From Streptomyces sp. V2I9 (GTDB lineage Bacteria > Actinomycetota > Actinomycetes > Streptomycetales > Streptomycetaceae): a DNA stretch of 64,000 nt. Positions 9,597 to 16,269 of this stretch are shown piece after piece (position 1 is the first letter of the stretch; each line of letters begins with the position of its first letter). The translations under genes were made by a program, and so were the position numbers. The stretch spans positions 5,160,626 to 5,224,625 of the forward strand of contig NZ_JAUSZJ010000002.1 of NCBI RefSeq assembly GCF_030817475.1, written 5' to 3'. The notes beneath the pieces were generated by a model. It saw nothing but the letters and a program-made list of their open reading frames with translations, was not told where the DNA came from and made no database searches.

Positions 9597-9670
9597 CGCC
9601 CACCGCGGGGGCGCCGCAGCACGACGCCCCGGCCCCGGGTGCCCCGCCACGGAGCACCCTCCTCAGCCCC

Positions 9671-9710
9671 GCCCCCCGACCGGCCCCCCTGCCGGCCGGG
9701 GGGCGGTTTT
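9671..9710 (+). terminator. Rho-independent terminator after the proline operon
   Basis: GC-rich stem GCCCCCCGaCCGGC pairing with GCCGGCCGGGGGGC, followed by ggTTTT. It is one of the few terminators in the window with a T-tract. From here to 9860 there is no gene; the stretch holds three imperfect copies of ctcgcgtacgg(g/a)(t/c)cc. Confidence 0.75.
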
Positions 9711-9860
9711 CCCCTGTACGGGTCTTTCCCGTGGACGGGTCCCGGTGGGCGGACGGCTCCTCGCGTACGGATCCCGACGTGCGGCGGGTCGCCGTGTACG
9801 GGCCGAGGTGTGGGCGGTCCCTCGCGTACGGGCCCCTCGCGTACGGGCCCCGGCGTGCGG

Positions 9861-10604
9861 TCAGATCTCCACCAGCACCTGGTCCAGCGACTTGCGCACC
9901 AGGTCGGGGACCTCGCAGTCCTCGGCCGGATGGCCGACCGGGATCACGGCGAACGCCTTCTCGTTCTCGGGCCGCTCCAGGACCTCGGCCAGGAAGCGCA
10001 TCGGGCTCGGGGTGTGGATCAGCGCGGCGAGCCCGGACAGGTGCAGGGCGGTGAGCAGCATGCCCACCGCGATCCCGACCGACTCGTCCACGTAGTAGTG
10101 CTTGCGCTTCGTGCCGTCCTCGCCGAGCCAGTAGCGCTGCTGGAACACCACGATCAGGGCCGGCGCGTCCGTCATGTGCGCCTTCACCGCGTCCGTGCCC
10201 AGCGGGCGCAGCGCGGCGAGCCACTCCTCGCCGAGTCGCCCGTCGTAGCTCACCTTCTCCTCGTGCTCGGCCGCCTCCCGGATGCGGCGGCGCACCTCGG
10301 GGTCCTTGACCAGGACGAAGGTCCACGGTTGCTGATGGGCGCCGGAGGGGGCGGTGGCCGCGCAGGCGATGGCGTCGCGCAGCACCTGCTCGGGGACCGG
10401 GTCGGAGGAGAACGCGCGGACGGTCCTGCGCTCGTCCATCCGCCGCCGCAGCCGGGCGGCACGTTCCAGGGACTCCTCGGCGGCGATCCGCTCGGGGCGG
10501 TAGGGCGCGGGGCGGTACGGAGCGCCGTGGGTGGGTGACCAGGGGCCGGGCGCGGCGGGTCCCGGCGTGGGGGCGGCGGAGGGCGTGGGTGTCGTGTCGG
10601 GCAT
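9861..10604 (-). CDS. Nitroreductase-superfamily flavoprotein resembling iodotyrosine deiodinase
   Basis: 247 residues. After a Pro-rich N-terminal extension (~40 residues), the fold begins at RRTVRAFSSDPVPEQVL and continues with ATAPSGAHQQPWTFVLVKDP, KRKHYYVDESVGIAVGMLL and a tail VPDLVRKSLDQVLVEI. These track the mammalian iodotyrosine deiodinase sequence closely (RRSVRFIS, TAPSGAHTEPWTFVVVKDP, VHYYNEISVSIACGILL, VPDLKRKPLDQIMV, from memory), more than generic nitroreductases. FMN binding is expected through RRxVRxF and the SGAH segment. Bacterial members can reductively dehalogenate halotyrosines in vitro; the natural substrate here is unknown. The gene stands alone, convergent with pruA. 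The superfamily is certain, the deiodinase subgroup likely. Confidence 0.85.
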   Translation of the reverse strand: MPDTTPTPSAAPTPGPAAPGPWSPTHGAPYRPAPYRPERIAAEESLERAARLRRRMDERRTVRAFSSDPVPEQVLRDAIACAATAPSGAHQQPWTFVLVKDPEVRRRIREAAEHEEKVSYDGRLGEEWLAALRPLGTDAVKAHMTDAPALIVVFQQRYWLGEDGTKRKHYYVDESVGIAVGMLLTALHLSGLAALIHTPSPMRFLAEVLERPENEKAFAVIPVGHPAEDCEVPDLVRKSLDQVLVEI

Positions 10605-10715
10605 GGCCGCAGTGTGCGCGGCGGGGGAGGGGCGGCGGAAGCGGGACTTCGGACAGGCGGGGGCGCCGGTCCCGGTCAGTGTCCGGTGACCGGGACGGGG
10701 TGTCCGCCGTTCACG

Positions 10716-10775
10716 GGTGGCCGGGGTGGCCGGGGTGGCCGGGGTGGCCGGGGTGGCCGGGGCGGCCGGGGCGCG
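10716..10775. repeat. 9-bp tandem repeat tract (gtggccggg, about six copies)
   Basis: Near-perfect head-to-tail copies of gtggccggg between the nitroreductase gene and the protease gene; the last copy has a C for T. No gene is supported here. It may simply be a slippage-prone noncoding tract. Confidence 0.8.
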
Positions 10776-10790
10776 GGTCGCCGGACGGGA

Positions 10791-10850
10791 GACCGCCGCG
10801 CCGCCGACCGCCGCGCCGCCGACCGCCGCGCCGCCGACCGCCGCGCCGAC
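10791..10850. repeat. 15-bp tandem repeat tract (gaccgccgcgccgcc, four copies)
   Basis: Four head-to-tail 15-mers, only the last with a change (final gac). It lies 16 bp after the 9-bp repeat tract and 110 bp before the protease start. Noncoding as far as can be seen. Confidence 0.85.
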
Positions 10851-10959
10851 GGCGCGTGGGCCACCGCCCGCCGGAGCACGCGGTCTTGTGGATTAGGTAA
10901 TGAGCATGTCAAATTCCTTCCCGGTACGTCCCCCCACGCCACCCCGGAAGGAGCCCCCC

Positions 10960-12042
10960 ATGAGACGCAACTCCCGTGCGCGCCTGGGCGTTTCCCTGCT
11001 GCTCGTCGTCGGCGCCCTCGGCCTCGGAGCCACCCCCTCCGCCGCCGGTACCCCCTCCGCCTCCGACACCCCGGCCGCCGCGCCCTCGGCGACCCCCGCC
11101 CCGTCCACGTACGCGCTCGACGCCGCTGTCGAACGACGGCTCGGGGCCGCGACCGCCGGAACCTACCTCGACGCGAAGACCGGGAAGCTGGTCGTGACCG
11201 TCACCACCGACCGGGCCGAGGAGCAGGCCCGCGCCGCCGGGGCCACCGTCCGCCGGGTGGCTCGCAGCGCCGCACAGCTCGACGCCGCGATGGACACCCT
11301 GGAGGCCGAGGCGAAGATCACCGGCACCTCCTGGGGCGTCGATCCGCGCACCAACCGCATCGCCGTCGAGGCCGACTCCTCCGTCTCCGCGCGGGACATG
11401 GCCCGCCTCGAAGCCGTCGCCGAACGGCTCGGCGGCGCGGTCGACATCAAGCGGGTCCCCGGCGTCTTCCGGCGCGAGGTGCTCGGCGGCGGCGCGATCT
11501 ACGGCGGCGGCAGCCGCTGCTCGGCCGCCTTCAACGTCACCAAGGGGGGAGCCCGTTACTTCGTGACCGCCGGGCACTGCACCAACATCTCCGCCAACTG
11601 GTCGGCCAGCTCCGGCGGTTCGGTCATCGGCGTCCGGGAGGGCACCAGCTTCCCGACCAACGACTACGGCATCGTCCGCTACACCGACGGCTCGTCGCCC
11701 GCCGGGACCGTGGACCTCTACAACGGCTCCACCCAGGACATCTCCTCGGCCGCCAACGCCGTCGTCGGCCAGGCGATCAGGAAGAGCGGGTCCACCACCA
11801 AGGTGACCTCCGGCACGGTCACCGCCGTCAACGTCACTGTCAACTACGGCGACGGGCCCGTCCACAACATGGTCCGCACCACCGCCTGCTCGGCAGGCGG
11901 GGACAGCGGCGGCGCGCACTTCGCCGGCTCCGTCGCCCTCGGCATCCACTCGGGCAGCTCCGGCTGCTCGGGCACGGCGGGCTCGGCCATCCACCAGCCG
12001 GTCGCCGAGGCGCTGTCGGCGTACGGCGTGACGGTGTACTGA
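10960..12042 (+). CDS. Streptogrisin-like S1 (S1E) serine protease preproprotein
   Basis: Secreted chymotrypsin-fold protease, 360 residues; ATG 10960 follows CGGAAGGAG. A Sec signal peptide (RLGVSLLLVVGALGLGA) is followed by a pro-region of ~130 residues typical of alpha-lytic/streptogrisin chaperone domains. The mature enzyme should start near residue 174 (VLGGGAIYGGGSRCSAAFNV) and be ~187 residues, the size of streptogrisins A/B/D. Catalytic triad: H206 in VTAGHCT, D235 in NDYGIV, S316 in GGDSGGA. Four Cys near His and Ser suggest the two family disulfides. There is no C-terminal chitin-binding domain, unlike streptogrisin C. Monocistronic. Confidence 0.93.
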   Translation: MRRNSRARLGVSLLLVVGALGLGATPSAAGTPSASDTPAAAPSATPAPSTYALDAAVERRLGAATAGTYLDAKTGKLVVTVTTDRAEEQARAAGATVRRVARSAAQLDAAMDTLEAEAKITGTSWGVDPRTNRIAVEADSSVSARDMARLEAVAERLGGAVDIKRVPGVFRREVLGGGAIYGGGSRCSAAFNVTKGGARYFVTAGHCTNISANWSASSGGSVIGVREGTSFPTNDYGIVRYTDGSSPAGTVDLYNGSTQDISSAANAVVGQAIRKSGSTTKVTSGTVTAVNVTVNYGDGPVHNMVRTTACSAGGDSGGAHFAGSVALGIHSGSSGCSGTAGSAIHQPVAEALSAYGVTVY

Positions 12043-12182
12043 ACCGCCCCGCCGCCGCTCGCACCCCGCCCGCCCGGACCCCCGCACCCGGTCCGGGCGG
12101 GCTCGCGTGTGCGGGGGCGCGCCCCTGCGGTGCGGGGCGTAATCGGCTGTCGGGCGGGGGAGCGGCCTGGAAGGCTGACGCC

Positions 12183-12734
12183 ATGGATTCGACTCCCGCC
12201 GTACAGGTCGCACACACCTCCGATCTCACCCCCGCCGAACTCGCCCGCATCCGCGACCTGCTCGACGCCGCCTTCGAGGGGGACTTCGTCGACGACGACT
12301 GGGACCACTCCCTCGGCGGCGTGCACGCCCTGATCCGCGACGAGTACGGCCGCCCGGTCGCCCACGGCTGCGTCGTCCAGCGCCGGGTCCGGCACGCGGA
12401 CCGCTCCTACCGGGCCGGCTACGTCGAAGCCGTCGCCGTCCGCGCGGACCGCCGCCGGGAGGGACTGGGCCACCGGGTGATGGAGGCGCTGGAGCGCGTC
12501 ATCGACACGGCCTACGACTTCGGGGCCCTGTCCGCGTCCGACGCCGGGGCGGCGCTCTACACCGCGCGCGGCTGGCAGGTGTGGCCGGGCCGGCTGGGGG
12601 CCCTCGGCCCCGCAGGACCCGTCGCGCTGCCCGAGGAGGAAGGCAGCACCTATGTCCGCCCGACGGCCGGCCGGCCCCTGCCCGCCCCCGGCCACCCGCT
12701 CCACTTCGACTGGCGGGACGGCGACCTGCTGTGA
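12183..12734 (+). CDS. AAC(2')-I-like aminoglycoside 2'-N-acetyltransferase homologue (GNAT)
   Basis: 183 residues, ATG 12183. It aligns by eye along its whole length with mycobacterial AAC(2')-Ic: N-terminal VAHTSDLTPAELARIRDLLD, FEGDFVDDDWDHSLGGVHAL (equivalent to [20 protein letters not shown]), the acetyl-CoA site GYVEAVAVRADRRREGLG, GALSASDAGAALYTARGW and the tail FDWRDGDLL. In that family the enzyme acetylates the 2'-amine of gentamicin, tobramycin and relatives; some members have other physiological roles. Cytosolic, monocistronic, no toxin or antibiotic cluster next to it. The family call is strong; whether it confers resistance cannot be read from the sequence. Confidence 0.88.
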   Translation: MDSTPAVQVAHTSDLTPAELARIRDLLDAAFEGDFVDDDWDHSLGGVHALIRDEYGRPVAHGCVVQRRVRHADRSYRAGYVEAVAVRADRRREGLGHRVMEALERVIDTAYDFGALSASDAGAALYTARGWQVWPGRLGALGPAGPVALPEEEGSTYVRPTAGRPLPAPGHPLHFDWRDGDLL

Positions 12735-13107
12735 CGCCGTCCGGGCGGCACGGGCCCCCGGAACGAGCGCCCCATCCGGGCCCGTGACCCGTGGGGCCCT
12801 CCGGGGAGGTTTTCCTTCCACCCCTGTGACCTGCTACGACGTGGCACTCGTCTCAGATAGTAGGAAGTCCGACTAACTGTGGAGACAGGACGGCCCGACT
12901 GTCCTACCGTGGTAGGAGCCGAACGCATCGCTCGATCGAGCGATGGGTGGATGCGGGCGCACGCCCTGAAGCAGGCAACCCCTGCCGCGTACGCTCCCCG
13001 CCCCTTCCGGCGCCTCGAAATCCGATCCCGGCCCCGGCACCGCACCGCGATGTGCGGCCCGTCCTCCGGCATCCACGCGATCCGCGATCTCAGGGAGTCG
13101 ATCCATC
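12735..13107. other. Intergenic control region with two perfect palindromes
   Basis: About 370 bp without a supported gene, upstream of the 42-residue ORF and leuB. It holds TCCTACCGTGGTAGGA (12902-12917) and CATCGCTCGATCGAGCGATG (12926-12945), both perfect inverted repeats 8 bp apart, preceded by a relatively AT-rich stretch (12845-12880). These may be operators or transcribed hairpins. No tRNA or known riboswitch could be recognised. Confidence 0.6.
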
Positions 13108-13236
13108 ATGGCCAACGTCACCGCCCGCCGCGTCCGTCACGCCTCCCGTCAGGCCGAGGCCGAGCGCAAGAACGCCGCCGCCGCCCTCCAGCGCGCCCTG
13201 GACCGCCGTGACAACGGCGGCTCGACCGGCCACTGA
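13108..13236 (+). CDS. Small basic protein of unknown function (42 residues)
   Basis: ATG 13108 to TGA 13236, with CAGGGAG about 11 bp upstream. Sequence starts MANVTARRVRHASRQAEAER and continues with an Ala/Leu helix and a Gly-rich tail ending STGH. It is strongly basic and predicted to be one amphipathic helix, rich in Arg and Lys with no Cys. Codon use is typical Streptomyces (nearly every third base G or C). I regard it as a probable conserved small protein because of its ribosome binding site and coding bias; its function is unknown. Confidence 0.55.
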   Translation: MANVTARRVRHASRQAEAERKNAAAALQRALDRRDNGGSTGH

Positions 13237-13460
13237 GCCGAGCACCGTCCCCCGGACGGGCAGGGTCCGACGCACCTCGCCGCGTGTCCCCTGCCCGCGC
13301 CCGGCCATCCGCGTACCCGGCCGGCCGATCACCCGCGCACCCGGACCCGCTCACCCGCTCCCTCCCGCACACTGCCCACCCGTACCCCGAACACGCATGC
13401 GTTCGTCCGCATGGTGGACATCGGATGTCATGGGGTGGGACGCACCGTTAGGCTTCCGGC

Positions 13461-14504
13461 ATGTCTCGCAGCATCGATCTCGCAGTGATCCCCGGTGACG
13501 GAATCGGCCAGGAAGTCGTGGCCCAGGGCCTCAAGGTCCTCAACGCTGTCCTCCCGCAGGATGTGAAGCTGGAGACCAAGGAGTACGACCTCGGCGCCCA
13601 GCGCTGGCACCGCACCGGCGACACCCTCCCGGACGCGGAACTGGAGGCCCTCAAGGGCCACGACGCCATCCTGCTCGGCGCGATCGGCGACCCGTCCGTG
13701 CCGTCCGGCGTCCTGGAGCGCGGGCTGCTGCTGAAGCTGCGTTTCGCCTTCGACCACTTCATCAACCTGCGGCCCTCCAAGCTCTTCCCGAACACCGCGA
13801 CCCCGCTCGCCGGCCGCCCCGACATCGATTTCGTCGTCGTCCGCGAGGGCACCGAAGGCCCCTACACCGGCAACGGCGGCTCGCTGCGCACCGGCACCCC
13901 CGCCGAGGTCGCCACCGAGGTCAGCGTCAACACGGCGTACGGCGTCGAGCGTGTGGTCCGGGACGCCTTCGAGCGCGCGGCCGCCCGCCCGCGCAAGAAG
14001 CTGACGCTGGTCCACAAGAACAACGTCCTCGTCTACGCCGGCCACCTGTGGAAGAACACCTTCGACCGGGTTGCCGCCGAGTACCCGCAGGTCAGCACCG
14101 ACTACCTGCACGTCGACGCCGCGACGATCTTCTTCGTCACCCAGCCGGAGCGCTTCGACGTCATCGTCACCGACAACCTCTTCGGCGACATCCTCACCGA
14201 CCTGGCCGCCGCCGTCACCGGTGGTATCGGCCTGGCGGCGTCCGGCAACATCAATCCGACGGGCGCGTTCCCGTCGATGTTCGAGCCGGTCCACGGCTCC
14301 GCCCCCGACATCGCGGGGCAGGGCAAGGCCGACCCGACCGCCACGGTCCTCTCCGTCGCCCTCCTGCTGCGCCACCTCGGCTACGAGACCGAGGCCGCGC
14401 GCATCGAGGACGCCGTCTCCGCCGACCTCGCGGAGCGCGACGGGGCCGCCACGCGGACGACCGACGAGATCGGCGACGCCCTCGCGGTACGCGTAGCGAG
14501 CTGA
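13461..14504 (+). CDS. leuB: 3-isopropylmalate dehydrogenase
   Basis: NAD- and metal-dependent oxidative decarboxylation of 3-isopropylmalate, third step of leucine synthesis; the same class of enzyme acts on erythro-3-methylmalate in the citramalate route to isoleucine, relevant because cimA lies 1.8 kb downstream. 347 residues, standard length. N-terminal LAVIPGDGIGQEV (NAD/substrate loop), REGTEGPYTGNGG (substrate-binding Arg region), Lys/Asp metal site VTDNLFGDILTDLAAAVTGG, and EPVHGSAPDIAGQGKADP near the C-terminus are all intact. A strong hairpin follows the stop. Confidence 0.97.
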   Translation: MSRSIDLAVIPGDGIGQEVVAQGLKVLNAVLPQDVKLETKEYDLGAQRWHRTGDTLPDAELEALKGHDAILLGAIGDPSVPSGVLERGLLLKLRFAFDHFINLRPSKLFPNTATPLAGRPDIDFVVVREGTEGPYTGNGGSLRTGTPAEVATEVSVNTAYGVERVVRDAFERAAARPRKKLTLVHKNNVLVYAGHLWKNTFDRVAAEYPQVSTDYLHVDAATIFFVTQPERFDVIVTDNLFGDILTDLAAAVTGGIGLAASGNINPTGAFPSMFEPVHGSAPDIAGQGKADPTATVLSVALLLRHLGYETEAARIEDAVSADLAERDGAATRTTDEIGDALAVRVAS

Positions 14505-14521
14505 CCCGACGACTCCCCTTC

Positions 14522-14556
14522 GAAGCCGCCGGGTCGCATCAGCGCCCGGCGGCTTC
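14522..14556 (+). terminator. Hairpin terminator after leuB
   Basis: Perfect 12-bp stem GAAGCCGCCGGG / CCCGGCGGCTTC with an 11-nt loop, starting 17 bp after the leuB stop. Confidence 0.75.
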
Positions 14557-14609
14557 ACCTGTGCGGCCCCCGGGTGCCACCATCGACCTCCGGACCGCAT
14601 TCACACCAT

Positions 14610-14638
14610 TTCGTGCACGGCCCCCCGCAAGCGATAAT
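14610..14638 (+). promoter_or_regulatory. Candidate promoter for ilvE
   Basis: TTCGTG (14610-14615), 17-bp spacer, GATAAT (14633-14638), about 120 bp upstream of the ilvE start, shortly after the leuB terminator. A 9-bp inverted repeat (cacggcccc / ggggccgtg) brackets the -10 element and could act as an operator or early hairpin. Confidence 0.45.
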
Positions 14639-14759
14639 CGAACGCGGGGCCGTGGCTCGCGGTGAAGCTCGGACGTCCTAGGACCTGACCGGAAAGCGTC
14701 GGGCCGAGACGGTGTGAGCGCGGTCCATCACACACAAGACCGGTGAAGGACACGCACTC

Positions 14760-15864
14760 ATGACGACGCCCACGATCGAGCTCAAGCCCTCCTCGAACCC
14801 GCTGTCCGACGCGGAGCGCGAGGCGATCCTGGCCAATCCGGGATTCGGCCGGTACTTCACCGACCACATGGTGACCATCCGCTGGACCGAGGGACGCGGC
14901 TGGCACGACGCCCAGCTCGTCCCCTACGGCCCGCTGTCGCTGGACCCGGCCAACATGACCCTGCACTACGCGCAGGAGATCTTCGAAGGACTGAAGGCGT
15001 ACCGCCAGCCCGACGGTTCGGTCGCCTCCTTCCGCCCCGACGCCAACGCCCGCCGCTTCCAGCGCTCGGCCGCCCGGCTCGCCATGCCGGAGCTGCCCGT
15101 CGAGACGTTCATCGCGGCGTGCGACGCGCTGGTGCAGCAGGACAAGGCGTGGGTCCCGGCCCACGGGGGCGAGGAGTCCCTCTACCTGCGCCCCTTCATG
15201 ATCGCGGCCGAGGTCGGCCTCGGCGTGAAGCCGGCCAACGAGTACCTCTTCCTGGTCATCGCCTCGCCCGCCGGCGCCTACTTCCCCGGCGGCGTGAAGC
15301 CGGTCTCCATCTGGCTCTCGGAGAACCGCGTCCGCGCCGTCCCCGGCGGCATGGGCGACGCCAAGACCGGCGGCAACTACGCCGCGTCCCCTCCTCGCGC
15401 AGGCCGAGGCCGCCGAACACGGCTGCGCCCAGGTCGCCTACCTCGACGCGGTCGAGCACAAGTGGGTCGAGGAGCTCGGCGGCATGAACCTCTACTTCGT
15501 GTACGCCCGGGAGGACGGCTCGAAGAAGATCGTCACCCCGTCCCTCACGGGCTCGCTGCTCGCCGGCGTCACCCGCGACTCCCTCCTCAAGGTCGCCCGC
15601 GACCTGGGTTACGGCTCCGAGGAGGGCCGGGTCTCCATCGACCAGTGGCGCGAGGACACGGCGAACGGCAGCCTCGTCGAGGTGTTCGCCTGCGGCACCG
15701 CCGCCGTCATCACCCCCGTCGGCCTGGTGAAGTCCGAGGGCGGCGAGTGGACCCAGAGCGGTGGCGAGCCCGGCGAGGTCACCATGAAGCTGCGGGAGCG
15801 CCTCCTCGACATCCAGCGCGGCGTCGTCGAGGACACCCACGGCTGGATGCACCCGCTCGGCTAG
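14760..15864 (+). pseudogene. ilvE: Branched-chain amino acid aminotransferase, interrupted by a one-base frameshift
   Basis: PLP enzyme that transaminates the 2-oxo acids of valine, leucine and isoleucine. The first ~210 codons read as IlvE (LHYAQEIFEGLKAYRQPDG; Schiff-base Lys K202 in GGMGDAKTGGNYAAS). At 15388-15391 a run of four C shifts the frame; with three C the next residues are SLLAQAEAAEHGCAQVAYLD and the frame then runs cleanly through the rest of the family (VIPS-equivalent region FACGTAAVITPVGLV) to the TAG at 15864, 367 residues in all. The gene would be needed for branched-chain amino acid prototrophy unless another copy exists, and codon bias is normal on both sides of the break, so a sequencing error is the simplest reading. 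As given, the product would be truncated after ~210 correct residues. Confidence 0.88.
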
Positions 15865-16049
15865 CGGGTCCGCGTCCCCCGCCCGTCCGTCAGGGCCCGC
15901 CTGCTCCGGCACGCGGGCCCCGACGGCGTCCGGCGGCCGTTGCGGAGGGGCCGTCCGCCGTGGATGCGACCAGCGTCACGACCGCATCCTGAGACACCGC
16001 CGTCACGGAGCGCACGCTGTGCCAGACTTCTGCCGTGTCCTCGTTCGTC

Positions 16050-16085
16050 ATGATTATTGGCAGCAGGCGCGCCGGTCCGCAGTGA
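16050..16085 (+). CDS. Candidate leader peptide of cimA attenuator (MIIGSRRAGPQ)
   Basis: A short ORF, ATG ATT ATT GGC ... CAG TGA. Two adjacent isoleucine codons are both ATT, very rare in such GC-rich genes. It lies 56 bp upstream of a U-tailed hairpin and 220 bp upstream of cimA, whose product begins isoleucine synthesis by the citramalate route. No convincing ribosome binding site is visible, so translation could be leaderless or absent. Confidence 0.4.
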   Translation: MIIGSRRAGPQ

Positions 16086-16140
16086 CCGCCCCGTACCACC
16101 CCGTACGGTGCGGCCACCGTGCCCCAGACCCGCGCGCAGA

Positions 16141-16170
16141 CCTCTCGCACCCGCGAGGGGTTTTTTGTTT
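16141..16170 (+). terminator. Candidate transcription attenuator upstream of cimA
   Basis: Stem CCTCTCGC / GCGAGGGG with loop ACCC (16141-16160), followed by TTTTTTGTTTT. Such a long T-tract is exceptional in this genome. It lies between the ilvE end and the cimA start, ~100 bp upstream of ATG 16270, with a possible competing hairpin CCGTAC/GTACGG just before it. It could be a plain ilvE terminator, but distance and the Ile-Ile ORF upstream suggest attenuation of cimA. Confidence 0.6.
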
Positions 16171-16269
16171 TCCGGTCCCCATCCGGGCCGGGACGGCGCG
16201 CGCGGGATGATCGGGGGCAAGTGGAGCTCGATCGTCCGGATCCACTCATCCGACAGGAGTCAGACCAGC

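Noticed and set aside
6933..9650. 905-codon open frame on the minus strand
   Set aside because: Antisense shadow of the proline dehydrogenase and P5C dehydrogenase genes.
12840..13000. Possible structured RNA (riboswitch or sRNA) around the two palindromes
   Set aside because: Could not match it to T-box, SAM, c-di-AMP or 6C RNA consensus; palindromes are recorded as sites instead.
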